Shown one piece after another: positions 21,230 through 33,321 of a stretch of DNA of 64,000 nucleotides. Numbering within the stretch: position 1 is the first letter of the stretch; each line of letters begins with the position of its first letter. A program made the translations under genes and the position numbers. A model generated the notes under the pieces. The model was not told the DNA's origin, did not search any database, and worked only from the letters and a program-made list of their open reading frames with translations. This DNA comes from Holothuria scabra (taxonomy: Eukaryota > Echinodermata > Holothuroidea > Aspidochirotida > Holothuriidae), in assembly GCA_037179385.1 (NCBI GenBank), contig CM074185.1, positions 7,621,371 to 7,685,370 on the forward strand, written 5' to 3'.

Positions 21230-22395
21230 ACATGCAGTGGTGTAGCCATGGGGTTGGTTTTGGGGTTTGAAATCCCCCCCCCCCCCCGACCCACCTTGTA
21301 ATGTGAACAACACCTACCTGTAAAATATTGGTTTTTTTGATGAAAAGAGAAACCTGTGCATTCATGATGGCATGTGTAAGTATGTGTGAGTTTACATTAT
21401 GTGTGTTTGTGACACTTTGCTTGTTTACACGATATCTTGAGAAGGGAAGATCTGGCAGTTCTCAAACGTAGTACACAGATACCCCATAGTGAGAGGAAGA
21501 ACCCTATTTATTTTGGTAGAGCTCAAAGGTCATCTGGAGTCACAGGGGGTCAAACCTTGAAATCCTGGTTTGCACGATATCTCATGGTAGGAAACTTGGA
21601 TTTATTTCAAACTTGATATGTTGATGCGTTATGATGTAAGAAAGAAGCCAATATATTTCGGTGGAGGTCAAAGGTCATTTGGGGTCCTGTGGGGTCAAAC
21701 CCCTAAATCCTTGTTTACACAATATCTCAAGGTAGGAAACTTGGATTTATTTCAAACTTGATATGTTGATGCGCTATGATGTAAGGAAGAACCCTATTGA
21801 TTTTGGTAGAGGTCAGAAGTCATTTGGGGTCATGGGGGTCAAACTCAGAAAACCTTGTTTAGTATAGCTCAAGGTACGAAACGTGGATAGTATGTGGATG
21901 AGTTATGGTGAGAAGATGATCTGTATGAGGTTTTTTTGTGGAGGTGAAAGGACATATGGGGTCATGATCGGTCAAACTTTGAACACCTTGTCAAAATGGG
22001 ATATCTCAAGGTAGGAAACTTGGATGGAAACTTGGATGTGAGTTGAAAGTACTGTACCTGTTGTTTTTGGTGGTGGTTAGTGGTCATCTGTATCACCTGG
22101 CATCAAACTCTGTAAACCTTGTTTGCAGAATATCTTAAGGTACAGTATGAAATTTGGCTTTTTGAATATAGAAGGGTTTTGGTTAAAAGAAAAACCAGTT
22201 TCTGACAGGTGGAGTCAAAGGTCACTTTGGGTCACCAGTTGTTACAAGAAATGTTGCATTTTATTGAAAAGAGCATGTATGTATCATCGAAACCTCAATG
22301 CATTTTTGCATTCTGGTTTTCTTTTCCCTTAGACCTTTTCCTCATGTAGTGCTCCCCCTCCCCAATGACACAATCCTGGCTACGCTACAGTCAAC
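21230..22395. mobile_element. Candidate element enclosing the first AGGTCA array
   Basis: GCAGTGGTGTAGCCATGG at 21235-21252, followed within 40 bp by a run of 14 C, faces CCTGGCTACGCTACAG at 22376-22391 on the other strand, itself preceded by a C-rich block (22361-22372). The two ends share (G/C)GTAGCCA plus a poly-C/G tract, so they may be the termini of one element with the tandem array as its interior. Divergence is high and no duplication is readable. Confidence 0.35.
21410..22260 (+). repeat. AGGTCA tandem array 1 (~130-145-bp units)
   Basis: About six diverged units. The AGGTCAAAGGTCA-type core recurs at 21520, 21665, 21810 and 21942 (145, 145 and 132 bp apart) and more weakly near 22075 and 22212. 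Each unit contains, in order, TATCTCAAGGTAGGAAACTTGG, a TGATGT segment, the half-site cluster and a TTGTTTACAC-like stretch. Only 21665-21677 is an exact AGGTCAAAGGTCA. A head with GTGTGAGTTTACATTATGTG precedes the array. Confidence 0.85.
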
Positions 22396-23815
22396 ATGGT
22401 TAACCTCCTTCCATAGTTGCAGTCATTGGATAAATTGTAGATGTACTTCTGCCTTTATGAACATTGGCCATATTTGATAAAGGTTCTAGTGTGGCATGTC
22501 AGCAAAATGATATGACTTCACTTGGCAGTCAGGGGGTGAACTCTTCTAAGGAAAATCTGTTGGAATTATTTCAAAGTCTTTCACAGTGCTCAAGACACTG
22601 TAGCCATACTGTACCTCTCTAAAGTTTAAATGTTTCTGGAGCAACTTGTTGCTATTACTTATGCAAAAATAATGATGTAAAATGTGGCATGGTGTTGCAC
22701 GGTGTTCCTTGTTGCTTCTTTTGTTTACCTTTTATTAATTACATACCTCTCAGTTACTCATCAGATACTGTAGTTTATGGTTTGCTAATTGAATCTGATA
22801 AATTTCAAGGGGACAATTTAAACTTCCAAAATAAAATCCTCTGGACAAACTAATGTTAAAACTGCAGTCTTTGAAATGAAGATTGTTAAACTAAGGATAA
22901 AATTAGCCATATATTGCAAGTCCCTCCCCTGACATATCACAAGATTTGCATATTGAACTCCTATAATTTATAAATGATTAAGTGCAAATTTATTTTCGAT
23001 GGGAAATTGCCCATATCTTCTTGGTGTTTAATGTTTTTTACATCAAATACCCAATTTTGTCACTTCCCTGTCACATGAACTTTAAACTTGTGGAAAAGAC
23101 ATCATTTATACTGTAGAAGGTTTACAATCATTTAAAAGTAAAACCCTTTCTTCTGTCTCAAGATTTTGAAGAAAATCAAGAAAACATACTGTAGAAGTGA
23201 AGCAGCTTCCTTTGAAAACTCTCATCTATGACAGAATGGATCAACAGATGGTCTCAACACATGAGCCTGGCACAAATATCTGCATCCAATCAGATATAAG
23301 AGTATCATGGTATCAGTTTTGCTGCAAGAATTTTATTTCAGTTTCATTCAGCACCTACTGTACTGTTCTTATGCACTAGGGAAAGAAATGTTCCATCAAT
23401 ACGTGTAGGCCTAAACAAGAAACATAAATCATAGGTTCACACTAAACTGGGAACTTTTGTTTCTTCTTATATTTGAGGGTGGAAGGTTGGTGATGGGGAA
23501 CTTTTAGTTGGAGTCTTGGAGAGCAGAAGATAGACTTTCCTTAGCATGAGATCAAGGGCAATAGACAGTCCTCAAAATTGCTTTGAAACATCAGCAAACT
23601 TGGCCCAAATTTCATTATACATGATGTATGTCTTACTGTACATGCTTGTACAATGTTTTTCAAGGATTGATGATGTCTGACCTGATCTTGTTTTTGGAAT
23701 AAATAAATCATGCTGCTCAACCTTTGTGTGGATTGTGACCAGAATCTTCTAACAAAGGTTGCATTTTACAAATTGATCTCAGGGCAGATTTCAACAGCAT
23801 TCAGATACAGGAAAA
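22396..23815. other. CpG-poor gene-free spacer
   Basis: AT-rich DNA without a recognisable gene. Palindromic GTAC words (for example TACTGTACTG near 23358) are the only recurrent feature. Confidence 0.4.
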
Positions 23816-23819
23816 ATAG

Positions 23820-24170
23820 GTGACCATATTTGCAGAGTTTTAGTAGTCTTGGTAAAGTCATGACAATGTGGAAAGGTTTTTAAGCCCTGGAAAAGTTTTG
23901 AAATTGAGGGAAATTGTTTGAAGTCAAGGAAAATCCATTTCGAATTTAAGCAAAGTTTCATTCTTGTCTCACTTACATTCTCCATCACAGTGGTTTGTAA
24001 TGTCAAATTTTTTTTTTCACTCATTGCATCAAAATTTATTGTCTTTCTACTTATACCTTAAATTTTATGTTATTTTTTCAAAGAAGTCAATACAAAGGTA
24101 ATGGAAATTATTTATTTGATCCTGAGAAAGTCATGACATTAAAATCCTCAGAAAGTCAGGAACCTTGTTT
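23820..24170. mobile_element. Relic with hAT-like GTTCC...AAAGTCATG words
   Basis: AAAGTCATGAC occurs near 23855 and again near 24125, and AAAGTCAGGAACCTTG ends near 24166. Read on the minus strand this end starts CAAGGTTCCTGACTTT, which resembles the CAGGGTTCCCAGCC end at 59835 that is also followed by GGAAAA and AAAAGTCATGG. The left end is not clear. Confidence 0.35.
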
Positions 24171-24861
24171 GTGTAATTGTAATCTTAGAGCAAAATAATT
24201 TGAATGAATCATTGAAGAATGCTACTTTGTTAAAGTTTATATGGTTTATGTTTATATAAAGGTTTGACAGAAAGATGGTCCACAAATGCTTACATTTTAT
24301 TATCATTTATCAGCAGGAGTAAAGCAAGCAGCACTGTACCCCAGAGGTATGGTATGCATCATGTCCTTTTCATCTTGGTCCAAAAGCTACACGTTCTTAT
24401 GATGGCGCTGGTTCACACCCCTCACATACCTCAACACTTGGTTTCAATGTCGCTTATATGAAGGAGGTCCAGAAGAGATGTTAATAAGCTGGAGTAAATG
24501 GGATAGGTGAAGAATAGACATTACCTAGTTTGGTAAGAAATTAAATTTTAGAGAATGCTGTAATAGATTTTCTTTTCAATAGCTAAATGAAAAAAATTGT
24601 TTTGCATATCTCAAACTAGGCAGCTTGCCTTAGGATTGGAAGCCTTGCCAAATTATTCTTGCATGACTAAAGCTTCATTAAAGTGATTCAGATGGGTTTG
24701 CTGTAAAGAAATTTACATTGTAGCAGTGTTGTTTTATCCTGAATGTTTTTAAAAAGGAAGATTTTAATCCTGAACATTTGAAGTACCCCTTGTTCATAGT
24801 TTCTCATGAAATCCTCTTTTAATAAGAGTTGGGGTTATTTTAGGGACAACTATACAGTACC

Positions 24862-25175
24862 TGACCGTTGCTATGGCTGAGTGGATAACGGTGGTGGCAT
24901 TTGAAGCGATGAAGCTCAGCAACCAGGAGGTCTGGAGTTGGATTCCTAGCCTGGTCAAAGTAACGTGGGTCTTTCATCCAAGAGCAATCTATGGTTTTCT
25001 CCTCTGAACTGGCTTTCAAAAAAAAAAATACCAATACCAAATTTGCTCCAAATTGATGAATTGGTTGCCTCACCCGGTGTGAAGTTGTTAATTCATAAGC
25101 CAATGGCCTCTCCCACATTGCTTAGCGTGGTAAAACAGCTGCCTTTCAAGACCTGATTATTATTATTATTGTTAG
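24862..25175 (+). mobile_element. tRNA-derived SINE with ATT tail
   Basis: TGGCTGAGTGGATAACGG (24874-24891) fits a Pol III A box and the D arm of a tRNA. GAGTTGGATTCC (24935-24946) fits a B box. The long spacing resembles tRNAs with a long variable arm (Ser or Leu type), but the anticodon is unreadable. A tRNA-unrelated body of about 200 bp follows, and the element ends in (ATT)n at about 25156-25170. No target duplication is obvious, so it is probably old. Confidence 0.7.
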
Positions 25176-27575
25176 TATGATATATTTCCTGTAGTCAGTG
25201 GAGATGCATCAGGGTGCAAGCCTTGAATTTTGAGGGGTGGAGTGCTAGATGGCACACCATAACTGTCTGCAAATCACTCTGGGAACTACTGTATGATCAT
25301 TCTTTTGCACAGCAAACCTATTTATATGCTCTGTAATTCCTGAAGCAGGGGGTTTGTAGCACACCTTGAAATCTAGATTTAAAGCTTGAGGATGAGGCAG
25401 ATTAGGGTTTGGCTTGAAATTCCACAAGGGGCATGTAGGCCTTTTTTTTGGAATTTTCTTAAAGTCACTAAGCCACCACTGTGCCTTCCAGTATACTGTG
25501 CTGTAGAACTAATGCTGAACAAAAACTGCTGACATGATTTTGCTACAGTAGTTGAAGTATGCCCTCCAAAATTTGCTGTACTACAGGTACTCTACAGGAA
25601 GACCAAAAATAAATATTGTAATAATGTACAATGATATTATGTATACGACACACCTGCAGAAGCAATTGTTATCAAAGTACTGTCATTAGCAAGCTGTTGG
25701 ATTTGTAGTTCTTTGTAAATTGAGCTATTAATTGTTCATTGTGTGGTGATTTTCTGCTATTAAGGGGTTCATTGATTACAAGTGTTCAAGGTCAGTAAAT
25801 GTTCTATTTATTTTACAAGAGTACAGCAGGTAAAAGATAGACGTAATTGTTTAAGCCAGATAAACCTAGGTTACTGTACAGTAGGTTTTGTTGTGGGTCA
25901 ATGTGTTTTCTATACATGCGTGTTATTGACCTACATACCATAATTATGGGTGTGATGGCATGTAGTTGTGCAAGTACAGTTCATTGAACATTATGCAGTA
26001 CTTATATTCGAAGACTGTGCATTACTTATTGTACTTTATGGGCAATCAACTTTTACATTACAGTACATGTCTTGTCTTGGTGGTGAAAAGTAAGAGTTTA
26101 AGCTTTGTAATGAATTAAATTCAGATGGTTGAAAGACATGCATGAAGATGATGTGCTCAGCATTAATAGAGGTTTGTACTGGTACTCTAAACCAGTTCTG
26201 TTCTGTACTTATACACTACTATAGCTTACTCTACCGGTGCTCACACCAAAATAATAAACATAGGAATTGCCATAGCCTAGACTCAATTACTCTATTTCAT
26301 TTTGCATTTAGCACAGGTGATTGCTGGTCTCTGTGGTACTGGCTCTCAACCTGTGGTGGGCACACAGGTAGTGGAATATTTGGATTTTCTAAGAGTATGG
26401 GGTATGGTACACAGCACACTTTTTTCTCCCTCAAGCATCCGTAATTCATCACTGATTTGATCAGGGAAATGTTAAGGTGCATTAAATCTGGATCTGATCA
26501 TTTCATGTTATCAGTAGATGAAATTACATCTATAGTATGGCTAGCCCATGGAGTGAGCGAAGTCTTTTCGTTCAGCTCATTGCTACAAAAAACAACATCC
26601 GCCGTCGTTGGAGAAAAATCATTTCAGCTTGCATAGAAATCCAACAGAAACTTCATTAAAATAGCTCTCCGTGGATTGGTTGAAGCAAGGGTATAAATTG
26701 TTTATTTAACAGGCAAACACTTGTACGATTGTACAACAGTACCCAGAGTCACGGCGGTCGACGTTATTCAACACTGGTATTGTGTGGTACCGTGCAAGCA
26801 CACACACAGTACTGCAGTTAATTAAGAACAACCTATCACACAGCCATGCGAAAAGATAGTTCGATACTTTGCAACAAAAGATAACTGTTTTTAAATCAAT
26901 CTTTGACAAAAGTTGCTATTGTTTAAAAGAGGCCAAAATCAAGACTTCCGTCTAAATTAAAAAGCTTTAACAGACATAATAAGCCTAAATGTTTTTGTTT
27001 GGTTTAAGCTCCTTTGTGTTCAACATAGTATTGCAAAGATTTAGTCTTTGACCACCACCTACCTCAGGAATAGACCAAAAAGGAATATCTGACCATCTCT
27101 GGCAGACTCTAAGGGGGAACAGCCTAAAGGAGGCTGCAGTCAAAGAGGCGCTATGCGGGGATGTACTTCCGGCAATTGACAGATTCTCGGCATTTTCGCT
27201 CTTCCGAAGAAATATTCTGGCAACAGATCACAACTCTACAGCCGGCAAACAAGAAAAACAAATGTTCCTAAAAATTTCTTGCCACTGATCTAGCCCAAAC
27301 TGTTTAGCAGCAGAGACAAAAGTATTCTAAATTCCATTTAGAGAGTACAGAAATGTATTTTACGCAATATCCAGCTGTCCTGTATTTTATAAATTTTGAA
27401 CCCATTCGGCCCGCACTCCAGAGCGAGTCTGTGATGGGACAATTCTAGGTATACTTGTGGGTTCCCACTCCGAAGATACAACTGATGCATGGGCAGGACA
27501 AAACATGTTTACTGTGAATCATACGGAGGCATGCACATGGATGTTGGCTGTGCTAGTGCTATTGCTATGCTTTTC
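25176..27575. other. Gene-free spacer
   Basis: No gene recognised. Between about 26540 and 27500 the DNA is visibly richer in CpG and GC than its neighbours and may be an insertion, but I find no terminal repeats. CTGGCTCTCAACCTGTGG near 26339-26356 resembles the start of some hAT elements; no partner end is seen. Confidence 0.35.
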
Positions 27576-28030
27576 AGATCAGACACGGCATATACTACCA
27601 CATTGTTGCTGATTTTGTGGAGAGGGTATAATAACATCACGTTTCCATTGAACTCGTGAATGCACTCTCCATGAATTTTTTTGTCTGCGATGCTGATAGT
27701 CAAAATCAGCTGCTTATCTGTTTTACGTAAAAGCAAAGATGCGCTAAATGAACATCACGTACAAGCTCAATGGAATGCAGTACGTGTTGAGTGCATCATT
27801 AGATCAGACACGGCATACTACCACAGTTGCAGACTTTGTGGAGAGGGTATAATAACATCACGTTTCCATTGAAATTGTGAAAGCACTCTCCGTGAATTTT
27901 TTGTCTGAGATGCTGATGCAGTGCTGATAGTCAAAATCAGCTGCTTAGCTGTTTTACGTAAAAGGAAAGATGTGCGAAATGTATCACATACAAGCTCAAT
28001 GGAACGCAGTACGTGTTGATTGCAGCATTA
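27576..28030 (+). repeat. Tandem duplication, 225/230-bp units
   Basis: AGATCAGACACGGCATA starts at 27576 and again at 27801. Both units continue through GTGGAGAGGGTATAATAACA, CACGTTTCCATTGAA, GATGCTGATA, CAGCTGCTTA and CTGTTTTACGTAAAA to GTACGTGTTGA. They differ by scattered substitutions and one short indel (GATGCAGTGCTGATAG in the second unit). No open frame runs through both units. Confidence 0.9.
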
Positions 28031-29158
28031 GGAGCTAGCTTAAGCAGTACTCAGCTGTAGCACCAAGCTTAAATGCAAACTGTAAATCATTTCATTCATG
28101 TGTGGACGCGACAGTGGCTTTGTGTTTTTTACACATGTGCATGTAGCAGTGCACGTAAGTACTTGATATTGTACTAGTATATTGTGGTAATGTTGCATTC
28201 TCTAGTGACTAGTGTGTACCAATAAAAAGAGCATACAGTACAGTAGCATTACATTGATGAATCACAAGCCTAACGTTAAATGTTAGGCCTAACTCTAGGT
28301 ATGTACTCAGGGTCATATTGAATGAAGGCTATGCTATATTGCTGTTAAATACTAGGCTACTTTGGGGAAACAAACATTCCAGATATATTTGCAACAGACA
28401 TTGGAAGACATTTAACAAAATTTTGTGTAGGCTAGGGTGGAAGTCAAAAGAAATGCATAAGTCAAAGAAATCGATTGAGGGGTGAAGAACAAACTAAAAT
28501 GGCAGCGGTTAGGAGAAAAGGATGTCAAGGGATATTTTCTGTCACACTGCATACGCAAATCAACATAAACTTACGTACGGCAGTAGTGGAGCAAAGGCTC
28601 TTATTAATATTAGGCATGTTAATAGCAGTTTACAGAACAATAATGCGTTGCATATAGAATGAAAAGCAAACCTTGCCAACATTATTCAGAGCTACTCATT
28701 AGGTTGCATCAGGGTCTAGTTGGAGTACAAGTAAGTGTAAAATGCCCTATGTTGCTCCACCAAACATTCACAATGGTACAGTAAATCTTCCAGTGGTAAT
28801 GTGCCACAAATATACTGCCCAATGTATCCTGACAGGAAATCACATGCAGAGGCAATGGTAGCCTACACTTGTGTGCCTTCTGTGGGTATTTACAACATAG
28901 TGCAACCATACTGAAAAGTCCTCTGAGACCCTATCTGAAGCTATATGATAAGCAGCAAGCCAAGGAGCTCCAGGGACTCTGCCCTATACCCGGGCAGGGC
29001 CCTGAAGCGGGCCCTGCACCCCGGCCGTGATGGGTTTGGTTTTCCTGCAAAATCACTCTGAGCCACTTCCATCCCTGAGTATGGCTTGATCCTGATACAT
29101 TTACAACTATCACATACTGTTATCCTCCTTGTATGAATTGGTACCTCTTACCTTCAAC
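28031..29158. other. Gene-free spacer with GC-rich hairpin
   Basis: No gene recognised. CAGGGCCC TGAAGC GGGCCCTG at 28995-29016 is a perfect 8-bp stem with a 6-base loop. Confidence 0.45.
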
Positions 29159-29355
29159 AGGCCTTGAATTTAAAGAATTTCCAGGTGTGCTAAAAGTCGC
29201 ACTCCTCAGGAAAGTAATGAGTACTGTGGGTGTGCTGTTTTATTAAAATTTTGGTATATTTATATGAGCTAACATTCTGCATTTTCATGTGTGAAAAATC
29301 ACACCTACAGTAACAGTGCTTTGAGGTAAGGGATATCACTCAAAATTCAAGGCCT
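29159..29355. mobile_element. Short inverted-repeat MITE (AGGCCTTGAATTT ends)
   Basis: AGGCCTTGAATTT at 29159-29171 is mirrored by AAATTCAAGGCCT at 29343-29355. A TCAA-like match flanks both ends, too short to be decisive. One related end (GCAAGCCTTGAATTTTGAGG, then GGAGTGCTA) lies near 25216-25250. Length is 197 bp. Confidence 0.6.
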
Positions 29356-30012
29356 TCAAATGAGTCACACTGAATTACCATGAAGCTTACTGTTGATCTA
29401 AGAGCAATGTAGGGCAAATCTTGCTCTACACATTTTGATCAACTTCATGGGGTCTGACACTCTTACCAGGATCAAAATCAGGGGATCAGATCCGGATCTA
29501 ATTTGCATGTATAATACAACTTTGATCTCGAGTAGTACCTGTAGATCTGTCCCTGCAGACAGGAGCAGACCAGAATCTACATGCACTAAAACATTCAAAA
29601 CAGAAAAAGAAAATAAGTAAAACACCTTTGTAAAGTTTAGGCTTTGAACGGTTTTGTTACCATGCGGCAAAATAGAACGTTTTATTTCCTGCAACTTCAA
29701 ATCAACACAACCAAAATAAACAGGTTCTCAAAAGGTAGAAGGCTAAATATGGGCAGACAAGCAGTGCCGTAAGCTTCTAGCATGTGAGAACCACACACAG
29801 CTACTGTAAATGACCCTGTGGGCCGTATGAAGATTTGCCAACGAAGGCTCCACATGGGAAATCTTCCCTATTGGACATGCACTGTAAGGAAACATAGGCC
29901 TTGTAGTTGTCATCTTAAACCTGTACCTGAATTTATACCTTGAGTCCCATGTGGTCAACTTGGCAAGGTGCACATGGTAGCTTAATACTACTAGTTAGTT
30001 GTTATTTAGTTA

Positions 30013-30168
30013 CAATCCTTCACAAAAATGCATGGGACAAACCCCGCTCCCGGTATCAATTGTTGAAGTTCAGGATGCCTTGGGCTGCCTCAACATTGAA
30101 CGGGGAAGTGGGGAGCGAATGGTGATTTGCCCATTGCCTGTTTTGTCCCATCATTTTTGTTAAGAATT
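30013..30168. mobile_element. 155-bp MITE with ~28-bp inverted repeats
   Basis: CAATCCTTCACAAAAATG followed by CATGGGACAAA (30014-30042) mirrors TTTGTCCCATCATTTTTGTT followed by AAGAATTG (30141-30169). Only a few mismatches separate the arms. The 100-bp interior has no frame. Confidence 0.65.
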
Positions 30169-30626
30169 GATGGAAGCCTGCACAAAGGTATAAAGTATAT
30201 GGAGAAGTTGTCAGTCGTGGGCATGCAATGCATGGCAATTTTTCGAATAAAAGCTGGGTGTTTTGAAGGACGGAGTGTTTCTATGACAATTGTCACTGTG
30301 TAGGTATTATGGTGAACAATTGCAAAATGGCAGCACAATAATTGTTTTCCAAACAATAATTGATTTCCAAAGTGAGCTTGAGGGCAGCAGAGATTTTATC
30401 ACTTCCTCACATTGACAAGGAATGCTTTGTTTCCCTTTGTTTTCCGAATCAAGTGTTGTGTTGACCATGACGTTAAAAGGAATAGAACCCCCAGTGAGGA
30501 TTGCAAAGTTTGAAAAGTTCTCTTACCTTTTATGTATGTAATCACATTTTGATAATATGCGACTGCTGAGGGAAAAAATAGGCTGTAAAGTTTAAAGAAA
30601 AACAAAACACTGTCCATTAAAGTGAC

Positions 30627-33313
30627 TTGGGGTGCACCGAATATCCGGTCCGGCTGGATTATCCGTCCGGATAGTGGAAAAATATCCGGTTCCGGCGGGA
30701 TTTTTTTAAATCCGGCCGGATTTTTCCTTGTCGACTTGGGTAGCATTACTGTATGTACATGATCTGAGTTAAAGCAAACATGAACACTGCAAAAACTGTC
30801 ACAGAAATAATTTTAAGTTCATAAATGATAGCTTATCAGTGCATGTTATATAACATTTGAACACCTTTATTTAGCCCTTAAAAATGACTGAACCAAACAG
30901 GCAACAAAGTTATAAAAGTAACTGATTTACATGTACAGGTAACAAATATGTCTTCAAATTCCTCCAACTGTGTGAGATACACTGAATGGATGAAAAGACC
31001 TTTCATGCAATTAAGTCTACTGCAGTGCACAGTAGTACTGTACAAAATGGATTATCCATATTACAGTAATACCCAGGGTTGTTTGATTTTAATCGCCCTG
31101 ATTAAAATCACAGATTTAAATCGCAATTTTAATCAAAGGTTTTTTTTCAAAAAAATCATTGATTTAAATCACTTTACTGGAAAAATTTTATTTATAGTCA
31201 GAAAAAGTTATTTTTGGTCGGTTTATTTACTGAATTCAACTAATTTGAACAAACAACACAGTTTAGAATGATTAAACACATTGTACACCCCTAGTAAGAG
31301 ATTGACTCCATACACTGTCATACATACACTCCATACACAGTTCAAGTTAGACACGTTGAAAAAATCAACCAAATTCGTAGTGATCACATGTGAGCCTTTT
31401 CAAAGAAGTTGATTGAGAACAGTATCCCAGCTGTTCTTGCCACAAGTTGGAAATATCAGATATTTTAGTAATATTACTGTACCACAGTGTATGTCGTAGG
31501 GTCTCATTTTGGGGTGATTCAAAGACAGGATGCTTATGAATTTTTTGCTCTATGCACCAGGCATGGAATTCAATTATTTTTGCATTTTACCAACCCTGAA
31601 ATCAGGACCGATATCATGCCCAATTAGATCTTACTAAGTCGCAGTACTGTTGAGAATTGATAGATGGATTGATTAAATAATTAATGTACAGTGTACATTG
31701 TTACAGTACACCATTAAGTTCAACATAGTGTACAGTAATCAATTGCCAGTTCATCTGCTATGGAACCATTGTGCAATGAGTTTAGCAGCAAGGAGTACCA
31801 GTTCCCTCTTTCAACCAGGAATTGTTTGGACTCCCTAGTTCAACATACTGTGAATGCCTATAGCTATACACTACTCAATACTATTGAGTGCATTGTTCAG
31901 CTAGCATTTTCTTTTGTAAATATGTAGTGATTTTCTCCAAATTTTTTATATTTGAAATCACTCTTTGTATGCACAACATTTTCATACAGCACAGTACTTT
32001 GGTCATGTGCCCATATTATTATGAACCAGGGAGGTTGTGTTACTCTGTATGTTTCATGTATATGTACACTGGGAAAGTGGGCTTATTTTCATTTTTTCAT
32101 ACATTCTTTTTTGGTTTTTGTTTTGCAAACGATAGCCCCGCATGCAGAAAACTTCATCTTTGTAGGCTATAGAACACACACTTGCATCCAGGAAATTTTG
32201 TGACATCATAACTCTTAGAAATTTAGAAAAATTAAAAAAAATCTGATTAAGATCATTAAAATCTGATTAAAATCATTAAAATCTGATTTTTTTAATTTTT
32301 TTTTTGAAAATAAAAAAAAATCAACAACCCTGGTAATACGGGAGTCACATCATTCAAGGCAGTGTTTCACTTTAATTGCATTGGGTTGTCTAAAAATACA
32401 CACTTAAACACTTCACTTAACTTTTCTTTACATACTTGCCCATTAAAGTTGTGTAGTACAAGCAGGAAATGTGTTTTATATTGAATTTCAGAAGACATTA
32501 CTCATTACAAATTAAAGTTACCTATGGGGTCACTATCAATGTTTCTGTCCTTAATAATCACACACACACTTAAGTATACACAATATGATGTTATTAAACA
32601 TACTACGTAATGTCAGAACGTGTGATATATCTCTGCCCAAAAATTATTGATGGCAAATTTGCTTCAGTTTTTAGATATCATGGCATGTTTAAATACTAGA
32701 AATGGTGTATAAAACAATGGTGCTGTGCATTGTTAAAAACCTGAACCCTAGAGTCTTTTTACAGTGCATATGAGCAGTCCATTCAGTAATCACTACCCAA
32801 GGACTCTCTTTGCCAAGTATTACTGTACCTGGTCTACATAATTTGTACAATTTTTTTGAACAAGTGGTGATGTACTGTACAGTAGTTCAAAAAGAACAAA
32901 CTGTTATGCCAAAAAACTTTGAAGATTTCCCTATTAGTTTTCTCTACAAATACTCACTTAGGGAGGGCAAATACAAAGAGCTCTTACTTGCCCCCCTTTG
33001 CTACAGTTTTGCTGTACTTCAGCAAGAACACACTTTTTAATGCCTTTTTTCCATTATACTGCAATTTTTGGTTAAAAAATTAGGTAAATACACTTGTACA
33101 ACACTTAAAGACAAATTTATAGACATTTCCCATTAGTCCTTCACAAACATTACATTACAAAGCGGTAAACTCCTATCCCAGAGTTTCCCTGTTTTTCTGA
33201 ATTTCACTTTATTCATCTGCACTGCAAAAATCCGGTTCCAGCCGGATTTCAAGTTGGTTCCGGCAAAATCCGGTTCCGGCCGGATCCAAAATTTTGGATC
33301 CGGTGCATCCCTA
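30627..33313. mobile_element. hAT-type transposon (outer), non-autonomous
   Basis: The left end TTGGGGTGCACCGAATATCC (30627 on) and the reverse complement of the right end TAGGGATGCACCGGATCC (33313 back) match in the hAT-like (T)NGGGRTGCACCGRAT pattern. AAAGTGAC (30619-30626) and AAAGTGAG (33314-33321) are an 8-bp target duplication with one difference. Several ATCCGG/CCGGAT and TTCCGGC words crowd both ends (30640-30725 and 33225-33300), acting as subterminal repeats. The interior holds another hAT element and otherwise non-coding DNA; no hAT transposase motif is seen. Confidence 0.88.
31074..32332. mobile_element. hAT-type transposon (inner, nested)
   Basis: CAGGGTTGTTTGATTTTAAT (31074 on) mirrors the right end, which reads CAGGGTTGTTGATTTTTTTT on the minus strand (32332 back). 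GTAATACC (31066-31073) and GTAATACG (32333-32340) are an 8-bp duplication with one difference. GATTTAAATC, ATTAAAATC and AATCATT words repeat inside both ends (31085-31165 and 32230-32300). It lies entirely within the 30627-33313 element and is therefore the later insertion. No transposase frame. Confidence 0.88.
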
Positions 33314-33321
33314 AAAGTGAG

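Noticed and set aside
26339..26356. hAT terminus resembling CAGTGGTTCTCAACC
   Set aside because: Only partly similar and no opposite end or duplication.
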